A DNA stretch of 64,000 nucleotides, from the NCBI RefSeq assembly GCF_932526225.1, contig NC_064038.1, positions 1,302,001-1,366,000 on the forward strand. Reading direction: 5' to 3'. A program made the position numbers and the translations under genes. The stretch is from Nematostella vectensis. Its lineage: Eukaryota; Cnidaria; Anthozoa; Actiniaria; Edwardsiidae. How positions within the stretch are numbered: position 1 is the stretch's first letter; every line of letters begins with the position of its first letter. Below are positions 24,723 to 36,154 of this stretch, in pieces. Under the pieces are notes generated by a model. The model ran no database searches, had not been told where the DNA came from, and saw only the letters and a list, made by a program, of their open reading frames with translations.

Positions 24723-27700
24723 GGAGTCGGGATTTACATATCGCATGAATTAGATTTCATTAAAAGGCGTGATTTAGAAATAGCTGAGGGAGGCATTGAA
24801 TCTTGTTGGATTGAAATAACAAGGGCCAAACAAAAGAACGTTCTCATTGGCTGCCTTTATAGACATCCATTGTATGATTGTGAAAAAGTTCATAATATGC
24901 TGCAAGAGATTTTAGATAACTCCAACAAAAGGGGTAAAGAGACTTTTGTTCTAAGCGATGCGAACATAGACCTTTTACACTACAATAGAGACACACAAAC
25001 AACAGATTATTTAGATATGCTATTTGATTTGGGTTTCATACCATTGATCACGAAGCCCACAAGAATTACCGATCACAGCGCAACCCTTATCGACCATATT
25101 TATACCAATGTACCGCAAAAATTGCTAAGGCGGGGATATGTTTAGCAGGTATCACTGATCATTTGCCTGTTTTTTGTACAGTCACAAATAAACTTCCCTT
25201 GCGTAAAGACAATAAGTACTTCCGTGATTTCTCGCATTTTGATAATGACTTGTTTATAAGCCATCTTGGGTTAATTGATTTTCAACAATTTGTAACTGAC
25301 GATGTTAATGATAGCATTAATAAAGTAATCAGTGCGCTGCAATCTCTAACGGATAAACATGCACCGTTACGTAAACGAACCAATAAACAAATTAAACAGA
25401 AAGCAAAACCATGGCTTACTAAAGCAGTACTTAATTCGATAAAACAAAGGCAAATACTTTTCTTAACGCACTTTCTCAGTAACGATTCGAGTAAAGTTAG
25501 ATTCTATAAAATCTACAACAACAAATTAAATCGTGTAAAAGAGGCTGCCAAATAAGTGTACTTTGAGAATCAATTTAAATTGAATAGTGGCAACCTCAAA
25601 CAACTTGGAAATTAATAGGTTTACTGATAAACCGGAAAAATAGTACCAGTCTACCGCCAATTACGAAATTAATCTATAACAACAAGTGTCATACTGAAAA
25701 AGCCAGTATTGCACACCACTTAAATACGCATTTCATTAATGTAGGTCAAGACCTCGCGAACAAGATTCCACATAGTACCCAACAGCCAAAACAGTACATA
25801 AAACGTACTTTTCGTGATAGCTTCAGTTTTCGCGCCATTCTTGTCCACGAAGTGTACGACTTGCTATATGGATTGGACCTTAAAGTATCGTCAATTGGCG
25901 TACCAAGGCGCTGTATTAAACCTGCGTCTAGTCACATTAGTGACAGTTTAACCACCATACTTAATCAATCATTGCAGCAGGGTGTGGTACCTGATATACT
26001 CAAAATATCTAAAATCACCCCTGTGGACAAGGGTGGTGAAATCACGGATCCGTTTAATTTTCGACCAATTTCAACTCTGTCAACTTTCACTCAAGTACTT
26101 GAGAAGCTTGTTTATCAACAAATCATTAACTATGTAGAAAAACAGAACATACTTTACGAATGTCAATTTCAATTTCGGAAAGGTTACTCAACTTCATTGG
26201 CTATAACCGAAATAATAAACACTCTTAGAAAAGCGATCGACAATAATATGTATACCTGTGGTGTATTTTTAGATTTCTCGAAGGCTTTCGATACAGTTAA
26301 CCATGGCATTTTACTAGATAAATTAGAGGCCTATGGGATAAGGGGATTGACACTCAAGTGGTTTAACTAATTACCTAACAGAGAGAAAACAATATGTTGA
26401 CTTGGGTGGGGTCAGGTCTTCTGAGCTGACAATGCTTTGTGGTATTCCTCAAGGAAGTACACTAGGTCCGCTTCTATTCCTAATCTACATAATCTGCCAC
26501 ATTCCTCTGACAAGCTAAGTTTCAAAATATTCGCAGATGACACCAATGCGAAAGCCTCTTCCAGCGATCTTATAGCACTAGAGAATTTGATGAATACGGA
26601 GCTTGCCAAGGTGGAAAACTGATGCCACTTTAATAAGGTTTCTATAAATATGACAAAAACAAATTACATGATAATCAAATCATCTAGAAAAAAAGATACT
26701 CCTATTAATATTCGATTTAGAAATTCAGATGGATCTGATCAATTGTTGGAACGTAAGAAGTACATTAAATACCTAGGAGTAATGATAGACGAGCATCTTA
26801 CATGGAAAAAATCACATTTCTTTTATTCGCTCCCGCATTTCCAGAAACATAGGAATAATATCTAAATTAAGGCACTATCTTTCCATCCAACAATTGAAGC
26901 AAATCTATTACAATCTGGTCTATCCACATATTTCATATGGCATATTAGCATGGGGTAGGACTTTCAAAACGAACTTGAAAAGTTTACAAACAAAACAAAA
27001 TCATTTTGTCAGATTAATTTTTTTTGCCCGCACTTATGGGAAAGACACTGCAAGTGCCAAACCATTGCTAAACTTACTAGATATTCTGACTGTAGATAAT
27101 GTTTTCAAATTACATGCCCTAAAATTCATACACTCGTGGCACTTCTTCCTGATATTTTTTATTACACTTTTCAATATGCCAGCAGCTTACATAGTTACAA
27201 CACTAGGTACGCAGCAAATCAAAATCTATACAAACCCAAAATACGAACAAATATAGGTAAGCAATCAATTTCTTTTGTCGGTTCTGATATTTGGAGAGAT
27301 CTTCCATTTTCTCTCAAGGACTCAGGCACCTTTTCTTTTCCAAAACTCGCCAAACATCATCTACTGTCTGTGCAATGTCAATCTAGCCTATAAACTTTGT
27401 AAATATCGTTTTTTCTCTAATAATTTCCATAGTAACTTGATAATAAGATTAGCTTCCTTCCTAGGGTGGGTGGGGATTGGTTGAGGGGGGGGGGGGGGGG
27501 GGGGGCAGTAATTTATTCTTCTTTTTTCTCTGTCTCTTTTTTCTGCTCAAAACTGACTTTTTATGGATAAGGGAAGCTAACTCGATAACTGACTAGTTTA
27601 TTTAGCTTCCCTGCTCGAACTTTTTCTCATTTATTTTACTTGTAACAAATTATAGATCTCTATCCTTTAGTATATACCTATGTAAAGAAACAGAATTATG

Positions 27701-27735
27701 AGCAAAATATAGATGATTGATTGATTGATACTAGC
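24723..27735 (+). pseudogene. Non-LTR retrotransposon (jockey/CR1-type LINE), 5'-truncated and frame-broken
   Basis: An endonuclease part comes first (GVGIYISHELDF from ~24725; SDANIDLL; TKPTRITDHSATLIDHIYTN around 25050-25110; ITDHLPVF near 25150). Then comes reverse transcriptase: FRPISTLSTFTQVLEKLVYQ (~26057), FLDFSKAFDTVNHG (~26268), GIPQGSTLGPLLFLI (~26443) and the catalytic FADDT (~26530). After it are YLGVMIDEHLTWKK and C-terminal YNTRYAANQNLY / IWRDLPFS (~27290). The frame shifts or stops at least near 25142, 25555, 26368 and 26620, so it cannot make an intact protein. The 3' end runs into a TGAT repeat (~27715-27730), typical of this LINE group. Upstream, G-runs at 24661-24692 mark the likely truncation point. 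The clade assignment is from motif recall only. Confidence 0.9.
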
Positions 27736-27897
27736 GACTCAAGATATCCCGAAAAGCCTCACAGCTCGCTGAAAAAGTGACTAGAAAGGCAAAGCGATAT
27801 TTATTCCTTTCCCTAAGCCATCACAAGTCCTGGAGAGATGCGAGGCTTGGTTAAAGGCTTGATCGTGGAAGAAAACGGCCCTACAAAGGAGTTTGAT

Positions 27898-28470
27898 GTG
27901 TGTCTTGTGGTCTCATTGCAGATTACTTATAGATGATAAAGAGTAGCAAACTTGATCTCCTATCGGGCACGCATCGAAGCAATCAATGGTACAACTATCA
28001 GTAGACATAGCCCTACAATACACCAAAAACTGGAAATCGACTCTGCCAAATTTTCGTCTTTAATAAGACTGAAGAAGTCTTATTAAAGAAGTCTTATTAA
28101 AGACGAAAATTTGGCAGAGTCGATTTCCAGTTTTTGGTGTATTGTATTCATTGTTCTGGTACGAGATCGCGACATTTTGGGCTTTTTTATTCTAGACATA
28201 GCCCTATGTATAGCTTTTATGATCTTCCAACAAAAACCACATATTACTAAAAAAATAGGATAATTTTGCCTTTGGAGAAGCTACGGGGCTCTAGTAAGGT
28301 TTCCGCGAGGCGCCGCTAGCCAAAGAATCCCGCGTGAATCGTTGTTACGGTTCTAAGTCATCCTCTTGAGATGACATGTTGCGCAGTCAAGATGCGCAGT
28401 TTATACTACAGTCTCAGCCTCTTGACGCTATCCCACATGGATGACAATTCCGAAGTACACAGTTTATAAA
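27898..28470. repeat. Segmental duplication, copy B (carries an insertion)
   Basis: It is the partner of 23838-24220. The match is interrupted by a hairpin element between 28016 and 28192 and resumes afterwards. Confidence 0.8.
28002..28206. mobile_element. Hairpin insertion with 14 bp target-site duplication
   Basis: TAGACATAGCCCTA at 28002-28015 is repeated at 28193-28206. Between them lies a 177 bp insert whose first ~55 bp (CAATACACCAAAAACTGG...) is the exact complement of the stretch ending near 28146. The segmental copy at 23838 lacks this insert, so it arrived after the duplication. The long direct repeat suggests an endonuclease/retroposition-type event, not a classic cut-and-paste MITE. 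Confidence 0.75.
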
Positions 28471-28968
28471 CTATATTTGTAGTAATTTTAATTTTTATTT
28501 AAAAATATACAAGCCACCCTTTTGGGCATCATTATTATCGAAAAATTTATTAGTTTGTCTTATGCTTCAGCAATATGTAGAATGGAGCAGCTTCTATTGT
28601 AGCATGGATTTATCAGCTTTACAGGAATCCAAATTCACATTTTAATTTCCAATGACTTTTTTACTACAGTAAACTTTCAGACAAGAGGGATCAGAGTCGT
28701 GATTAGACATTGAACAAATAAAAATAGGTATTCCTATGTGAGTTTTACTGTAAATGCAACAATATAACACTGGTTGGGATATTAGTGACAATAAAACCAT
28801 CAATTACTGTATAACAACGGACCATCAAAAAAATAATGTTTCTAGGAAATGAACAAGACTTGTAGAATTGTACAAATGTTTTATCCCTGTCTCGTTTGAT
28901 GATACATTTTTTTTACACTCTTAATTGATATGACTTTTCCGTTTCATATTATCGCTCTTTGCTGTGAT
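28471..28968. other. 3' flank of the 78-residue gene
   Basis: AT-rich, with no exon recognised. It should hold the 3' untranslated region of the - strand gene ending at 28969; TTTATT (AATAAA on -) occurs near 28547. Confidence 0.4.
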
Positions 28969-31900
28969 TCAGTGTCTTGGACTGTTTGTTGCCGCACTAA
29001 GTTGCTCCTGATATGAAGCGAGGACGAGTTGCTCAATAACATACAAAACATCCTGTAATAGAAATAATATAAAAGGAGGTTTGAATTCTAGGGACGTTAA
29101 TTCATTAGTATCACCAAAAGAAACTCTTGGCATAAGATAAGAGATGTGACATCTAACATAGCTATGCTCTCATTTTTTTTTTTAAATGTTGGACTGAAAT
29201 GTGATTTCAGAAAAGATTCCATTCCTCTCCCCACCCCCTCCCCCAAAAAAGAACTTTGTTTCGGGGATCTGTTATCGAGAAAACTTTTCAAGGAACTTCT
29301 CATTTGACCAAAATTTGTTGTCTTTTCTGGAATCACACTATTATATCATTATAGTGATCATTTTACATACCCTTTTGTCGCTACTACAATCATCTCTGTC
29401 TTGGAGTCAGAGTGACTAATGGGAAGCACTTAAGTATACTGAAAAATAAGAATGAATATTAGAATGAAATGCCTAAAAGTTTCACCTCAAATCCCATGCG
29501 GTTATATGCCTTGCTTATTTGTCTCAGCGCCATGTTATATCGTAACAAACTTCGTCTTTTTATACATGCAAGCTACGTGATAACAAAAACGGTTATAGCG
29601 GCCGGTTATTTTCTTTCGATCTATCGTACAGATCGTTATTATCTAGAAATTTAAACAATTTAAAGAATACTTGTTGTCGCTGCCATTCACTCGTATTCTT
29701 TGCTTCTTTGTGTCAGGGAGAGTTAGGACGCGTTTTTTTCCTATCATTCTGGAATGGGAATGGTTGGTAGAGAATGTTCAGAATGGCATTCCAGCCATTC
29801 TGCTACAGGTAGCAGAATGGGTGGAATGGCCTTCATTCAATTCCGGAATGGAAACGCGGGATAAACGAACGCGCGTTTTTTGTAGTTTAATCATTCTCAT
29901 TCCGGAATCACGAGTAAAAACGCGTCCTTACATGTGCTATTCGCCCGACTGCCTTTAAACCAGGAATTGCGATGCTGTCCTTGTGCACAATGCTCGGTAC
30001 ACTTTGTCAACGGCAAGTTCATTTCCAGCCAGAGCCAAATGTATTAAATATACTAACATGGTTAAAAGCAACGAAATCATTCATTTCCAGGCAAAGAGGC
30101 AAATATATTCAACATCCTAACATGGTATTAAAACCAACGAAATCATTCATTTCCAGGCAAAGAGGCAAATGTATTCAACATCCTAACATGGTATTAAAAC
30201 CAACGAAATCATTCATTTCCAGGCAAAGAGGCAAATGTATTCAACATCCTAACATGGTATTAAAACCAACGAAATCATTCATTTCCAGGCAAAGAGGCAA
30301 ATGTATTCAACATCCTAACATGGTTAAAACCAACGAAATCATTCATTTCCAGGCAAAGAGGCAAATGTATTCAACATTCTAACATGGTTAAAACCAACGA
30401 AATCATTCATTTACAGGCAAAGAGGCAAATGTATTCAACCTCCTAACATGGTTAAAAGTAACGAAATCATTCATTTCCAGGCAAAGAGGCAAAATGTATT
30501 CAACATCCAAACATGGTTAAGCAACGAAATCATTCATTTCCAGGCAAAGAGGCAAATGTATTCAACATTCAAACATGGTTAAAAGCAACGAAATCATTCA
30601 TTTCCAGGCAAAGAGGCAAATGTATTCAACATTCAAACATGGTTAAAAGTAACGAAATCATTCATTCCCAGGCAAAGAGGCAAATGTATTCAACATCCTA
30701 ACATGGTATTAAAACCAACGAAATCATTCATTTCCAGGCAAAGAGGCAAATCTATTCAACATCCTAACATGGTTAAAACCAACGAAATCATTCATTTCCA
30801 GGCAAAGAGGCAAATGTATTCAACATCCTAACATGGTTAAAACTAACGAAATCATTCATTTCCAGCCAGAGCCAAATGTATTAAATATACTAACATGGTT
30901 AAAAGCAACGAAATCATTCATTTCCAGGCAAAGAGGCAAGTATTCAACATTCAAACATGGTTAAAAGTAACGAAATCATTCATTTCCAGGCAAAGAGGCA
31001 AATGTATTCAACATCCTAACATGGTTAAAACTAACGAAATCATTCATTTCCAGCCAGAGCCAAATGTATTAAATATACTAACATGGTTAAAAGCAACGAA
31101 ATCATTCATTTCCAGGCAAAGAGGCAAGTATTCAACATTCAAACATGGTTAAAACCAACGAAATCATTCATTTACAGGCAAAGAGGCAAATGTATTCAAT
31201 ATGCTAACATGGTTAAAAGTAACGAAATCATTCATTTTCAGGCAAAGAGGCAAATCTATTCAACATTCAAACATGGTTAAAAGCAACGAAATCATTCATT
31301 CCCAGGCAAAGAGGCAAAATGTATTCAACATTCAAACATGGTTAAAAGCAACGAAATCATTCATTTCCAGGCAAAGAGGCAAATGTATTCAACATCCTAA
31401 CATGGTTAAAACCAACGAAATCATTCATTTCCAGGCAAAGAGGCAATACGCTTGTTGTTCAGAAGTCGATGCAAAGATAGCGCCAACATTACATTGCCAA
31501 ACATTGCTGGGGACCAGGGGCGGATCTAACTTTTTGTCAAGGGGGGGTCATTATTTTACCTTCGTAACGATTTTGGAAACAAAAGACACAATGAAAACAA
31601 TCCAAAAAGGCAGCCCAAGCGGGGGAGAGGGACAGTCGTTTTTAACCGCAAGAGAAGGGCATGCTGGGAAGCGTTTTTGTATCTATTTATTCTGTCTGTT
31701 TATCTTCTGTCTATTGATTGTTTTAGCTATTTCGTCTGATCATTGCGTACGGTGTGGTGGAGAAGAATACTGTACACCTTTATGTAACACTTTTTAGTGT
31801 TCTGCATTCAGCACTTCTATAAACTCATAGAGACGATTGGGAAACCTGTGGCGTGTACCTTGAGAAGTCCTGGCGCAAGTTGCTTGATGTTTGGAGTGTA

Positions 31901-32092
31901 TCGACCTTGACAAGCGCATTCTACTCTAAAAAAAAATGAAGATAAAACAAAAACAAAGCCCAGAAAAAAAAAACGAAACAGGAGTTTTAAAATCGACAAC
32001 ACTTACCTTATTCTTTCCTCTATCATCCGCTCCGAGCGCATTCCTTTGCTTCCGATCCAGGCATTCCGTGAATTAAATAGTCTCTTCGCCAT
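28969..32092 (-). CDS. Small three-exon gene, 78 residues, function unknown
   Basis: Exons 32007-32092 (ATG), 31859-31925 and 28969-29052 (ends TGA) have good acceptors (T-run then TAG; TTTCTATTACAG) and donors, and the phases match (2, then 0). The product begins MAKRLFNSRNAWIGSKGM, has a middle VECACQGRYTPNIKQLAPGL and ends in a helical-looking DVLYVIEQLVLASYQEQL followed by SAATNSPRH. It has no signal peptide or membrane segment, and two cysteines close together (ECACQG). I do not recognise the family. A possible alternative first exon with its own ATG lies at 29486-29533 (16 codons, MALRQISKAYNRMGFE, donor GAG|GTGAAA). It would join the last exon in frame to give 43 residues. The intron between exons 2 and 3 holds a MITE and a 1.4 kb minisatellite. 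Further phase-0 exons there cannot be excluded. Confidence 0.6.
29723..29930. mobile_element. MITE, 202 bp, TTA target-site duplication
   Basis: TTA (29723-29725) and TTA (29928-29930) flank an element starting GGACGCGTTTTT and ending AAAAACGCGTCC, with inner complementary CATTCTGGAATGGGAATGG-type blocks. TTA duplication with G-rich ends fits a Harbinger-type non-autonomous element. It sits in the intron of the 78-residue gene. Confidence 0.7.
30035..31446. repeat. Minisatellite, ~64 bp unit, about 22 copies
   Basis: The unit carries AACATGGTTAAAA, ACGAAATCATTCATTTCCAG and GGCAAAGAGGCAAATGTATT. Variant units with CCAGAGCCAAATGTATTAAA occur at the start and twice inside, suggesting block duplication. 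It lies in the intron of the 78-residue gene. On the + strand each unit contains an acceptor-like TTCATTTCCAG, but the host gene is on -. Confidence 0.95.
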
Positions 32093-32101
32093 AACTTCAA
32101 G

Positions 32102-32107
32102 TTTATT
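32102..32107 (-). terminator. Poly(A) signal candidate of the WAP gene
   Basis: AATAAA on the - strand lies ~200 bp after the WAP stop codon and only ~10 bp before the ATG of the next - strand gene. Confidence 0.45.
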
Positions 32108-32303
32108 TTATCAAGAAAAATCAGACTTGCTTTTTAAATCTTCAGAAAGCCATGGGAATGACGTGTGCTTAAACAAAACCCTCAATGTCTTAATATTTCA
32201 TCGATTTTAGCGCGAGAGCTTGCTAAAATCGATAAGAAAAGCCTTCATGTTGCCGATCCAGAGGCATGCATACGAGCTTTTAGTGAGTGGTACTGTTAGC
32301 TGG

Positions 32304-35300
32304 TTAGTGGATTAGTTTTCCGTTGCTTGTGTAAAAGAGCTGAAATACCCTTTGTGGAGGAGGGGTCGGTGGAGGAATCGGAGCTGAAAAACAAAATACA
32401 AAAATAACAATATACGATGTTTTTCAATGGCTGTCTTTTTTCCAAATAGTCTAAAAGGGCCTGGGGGAGCGCGCGGTAAACCTGTGGTTTTCTAAAGCGT
32501 TAGGCTCTGGGCCTACTGTTAAATGGCGGCTTGTAAAATCGTAATAAACACGAATTCCTGAAAGTTTACGTGGAAAGTACTCGGCGTAAACAATTATAGG
32601 GCGCCAAAAGAACGGTTATTGAAGCGGAATTTCATTGGCCTGTAATGTCTATAGGCTATGAAAATAACGGAAAAAGTTTGATTGATTGTTATTCGAGACA
32701 ACAACCTACTTATACTTGGTTTATAAAATATATCAAGCATTTTTTTTTTCAATATTTCGTATATGCAATGTTTCAGGTAGAACCCCTATTTCTTTATTTA
32801 TATCTGTATATAATTTGCTAATAACGAGCTGCTGTTCTGTTAGGTTTGACTGACGCACGCAGCACATATCACGGGCGTTATAACGAGCTGCTGTTCTGTT
32901 CAATCAGGTTTGACTGACGCACGCAGCACGTATCACGGGCATTATAACGGGCTACCGTTCTGTTTAACCAGGTTTGACTGACGTACGCAGCACATATCAC
33001 GGGCATTATAACGGGCTACCGTTCTGTTTAACCAGGTTTTACTAACGCACGCAGCACATATCACGGGCATTAAAACGGGCTACCGTTCTGTTTAACCAGG
33101 TTTGACTGACGTACGCAGCACATATCACGGGCATTATAACGGGCTACCGTTCTGTTTAACCAGGTTTTACTGACGCACGCAACATCACGGGCATTATAAC
33201 GGACCACCGTTCTGTTTAACCAGGTTTTACTTACTCACGCAGCACTTATTACGGGCATTAAAACGGGCTACCGTTCTGTTTAACCAGATTTTACTTACGC
33301 ACGCAGCGGAGGTCGCACCCCTCCTTGCAGCACTTGAGGCCGAGTCCAGGGTGGGCAAGTGTACACTGCGCGTCGTTCTCACAGTCGTTGTCCGGCTCAG
33401 GGGGACATTCCTGGGGTGTTGGAAATACCGGACAAGTCCCCGGAACATCTTGGCCTGAAATAACAATTTCTCTCAATCTCTGAAAAGTGTCTAGAGTACC
33501 GTAAATACGCTCGGTCTAGCTCTCAGTTTTTAATAAGCCCCAACCCCCTTAGACTTAAAATATGAACTAAGCACACCCCCCCCCCCCCGTCTTAACCTCC
33601 CCCCACCCCCTCCCTACCCCAAAATAAGGATGAGCCTGGTAGTATTTACCCTACCAGCAGTATTAAAGAATGTCAGAAATTCTCATATAAAGCCAAGAGA
33701 GTATGATTAAGCGCAGTGAATACAAGGACCTTACAAACAGTGGCATACTCTTGAAAAGGAATTCTCATATAAAGCCAAGAGAGTATGATTAAGCTCAGTG
33801 AATACAAGGACCTTACAAACAGTGGCATACTCTTGAAAAGGAATTCTGATATAAAGCCAAGAGAGTATGATTAAGCTCAGTGAATACAAGGACCTTACAA
33901 AAAGTGCCACACTCATGTTGCTAGTTCGTTTATAGATAAAAAAAAATATCCGGAAAATGAAATATGCGCATTCTGGTAGAAATACGTATACCATCCAGAT
34001 TTTATCACACTTAATTCTCATAGTAATTTTTGTTTGTAGCGCAGGCACTAATCATTCTATTAGTATTGGTATTTCTACTGAGCTGGTGTCTCCCCATCCC
34101 CCATATTTCCTCCTCATCTGTTCAGGGCTCACTGGCGCTTACAGGAGCGTCCAGAGCCACGTGTTTTGAATTACTCATCCGAAATAACGTTTCGAGTCAC
34201 ACGTTCCGAATCCGTCCCGGATTACGCACCATCGCCGGATTTAGAACATACTCCATATCGCGCGAATACACACAGGTAGACCAAGCTCTTTATTTGTCCC
34301 TATTGATTTTACGGTAAACATAGGGCGAAAAAAAAATTGTGAACAATAAAAAACAAATAGTTGAAAAGACGTGTGTAGTCTAGTGTTGTGTTTATGTTTA
34401 CTTTTTGCGTGTTCTTTGGCCGTATTAAAGCGCCTTTTTCAAGATTCAAGATTCACGATTTGAAATATTTAACGAACGATCTTGAATGGGCTACCTGTGG
34501 ATTATACATGTTTTATGCTTCAATCTGCGGGGTTTTAATTCAGTTCTTCAGTTCATCAATCTTCATCTCTTTTGAGAGCCACTCAAGCTACATTTTTCAT
34601 AATGAGGATCAAGCCCTCGATTGCTGAAAATGGTCTTGAGAAGGTGTTCGTGCGTACATACTTTTAGCACGTGACGGCGAGAAAGACGGACGATCCCCCG
34701 AGCGGGGTTCATGACCGCTCACGAAAACAAGCGATGAGCAAAGAATTTACCCATCCTTATAGACCAGTGACGGGTGAAATAGAGACGAGTCTCATTCAAA
34801 ACAGAAAAGCAGTGTTTATACCCGTCTCATCGACTGCCTGTGCCTTCTTTATTACACTAAAAACCAAACCATATAACACTTAAAACCAAACCATCACCAC
34901 CTTTACCATCTACTTGAAAGCTTTCAGCACTAAAAGGGTTTAAGTTGCAGAATAAGCTTGCGGTGATTTGTTTATTGCCTACTAGCCCGACTCTTTAAAC
35001 ATTGTTCTCCGTAACGTGATTAACAAAGAATGCATGTAAGAACGTTGTAAAATCCCTGTTTTACATGCTTTAGAGCGTTGGAGTGGATTGCCTTTCGCAC
35101 ATCTAGTAGCCTGCGTCGCTGGCATTTCCGTTGAGTTTCAGAGCAGTTTTATTTTCGAGAATACTCGAACTAGTGTAAGACGCACACTAGCCCCAGCTCT
35201 CACTCGCGGCCATTCAAAACAAGCTACTGCTCTGTAACTCAACCTAACCGCCAGCTACGCAGGCAACACATCCAGCATCAAAAAAAATATTTTGGAAAAA

Positions 35301-35902
35301 GTAAGCAAACGGAATCGCTGTTGGAAGCTGCCTATAACTAAACTTGTCTCGTTCGGTGCATATAATCGATCAAACTTTTGTATGGTTTGGAATTCTGGAC
35401 GATCCTGCAAATACGAATTCAGCTATAAAGAATTTTTGCGCTCAAACGCAGAAAGCCCCGTACTCGCCCGGGGGTATACTATTCATTTTGGGATTAAGAG
35501 ACGGATTAATGTTGTCTTCTATAGAGACCGCTTCACCTTCAAATTAAAATCAAAGCGATACTCAATCACAGACGGCGAGAGATTTTAATAAGCAGATAAT
35601 TATTAATTGCTACGACATTAGTGACTACGCCCTATTTGATAGTGGGAAACGAAAAGAAAGGCAAGTTCCTTTTTCGCCAGGAATGTTAATATCATGTTTG
35701 CATAGCCTTATCATAATATCCTGAAAAATATGTCTTTCCAAGAAGAATAGACTGAAATAAACTAAAGAATCCGATTTTACTGCCTCAGCTTCGTACTAGC
35801 TTTACTTTAAAGTCCGTGTGTTTTTATGTCGTACGTACCTTGGGCCAGAGTCCATAAAGATAGAAACGACACTAACAGCACACTTCTTAGAAGAGAAGCC
35901 AT
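32304..35902 (-). CDS. Secreted single-WAP-domain protein, 99 residues, complete
   Basis: Three exons: 35839-35902 (ATG, signal peptide), 33299-33454 (WAP domain) and 32304-32383 (tail, ends TAA). Phases are 1 and 1, the usual arrangement of a shuffled extracellular module. The signal peptide is MASLLRSVLLVSFLSLWTLA. The domain runs from CPVFPTPQEC to EGCDLRC and has all eight cysteines in four-disulfide-core spacing: C29, C38, C46, C52, adjacent C63-C64, C68 and C72. A proline-rich linker (PPIPPPTPPP) and a short tail ending SNGKLIH follow. WAP proteins are commonly extracellular serine-protease inhibitors or antimicrobial/matrix proteins. Which of these applies cannot be read from the sequence. 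Exon 2 is directly followed by a minisatellite built from its own donor region. Confidence 0.88.
32835..33300. repeat. Minisatellite, 64 bp unit, ~7 copies, overlapping the WAP exon 2 donor
   Basis: Units contain GGGCTACCGTTCTGTTTAAC and the reverse complement of the exon end plus donor (exon CTGCGTGC followed by GTAAGTA). The array runs without a gap into the exon border at 33299, so the real donor is the last unit's copy. Older units have GTCAGT, GTTAGT or GTAAGT at the donor position. Confidence 0.9.
33679..33924. repeat. Tandem repeat, 82 bp unit, three copies
   Basis: TCTCATATAAAGCCAAGAGA starts units at about 33681, 33763 and (as TCTGATAT) 33845. It is intronic in the WAP gene. Confidence 0.95.
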
Positions 35903-36146
35903 GGCTAACGAGCTGTCCCGGGCTCTCTGCTTGTCAAGGCGCCGTCAAACCGTTTCTGCCCTTACCTCACGCAAAAAGGCGCGCTTTGTAAGAAACCACA
36001 ACAATGGTAGGCTTTATATTCTTGCGAGCCAGACGTTAGACTATCCTAGACTCGGATTACTCCAATACCTGCGATATTATTGGTTGGCCAGAAGTAGCAA
36101 CATGGCCATATCCTCTGATGAGAGAATACCATTGGCTGTTCAGAGG

Positions 36147-36154
36147 TATTTATA
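36147..36154 (-). promoter_or_regulatory. TATA-box candidate for the WAP gene
   Basis: TATAAATA on the - strand lies ~245 bp before the WAP ATG. A start near 36120 would give a leader of about 220 nt, possibly shortened by splicing at a donor near 35966. Confidence 0.4.

Noticed and set aside
23838-28470. LTR retrotransposon (direct repeats flanking a polymerase)
   Set aside because: The polymerase motifs are of the LINE type with an endonuclease domain in front, there is no gag/protease/integrase, and the 3' end has a TGAT tail.
30035-31446. Possible CRISPR-like array (regular repeats)
   Set aside because: There are no unique spacers; whole units are near-identical, and the context is a eukaryotic intron.
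35292-35588. 98-codon + strand frame
   Set aside because: It starts at a non-ATG codon, has no recognisable motif and lies antisense in the WAP intron.
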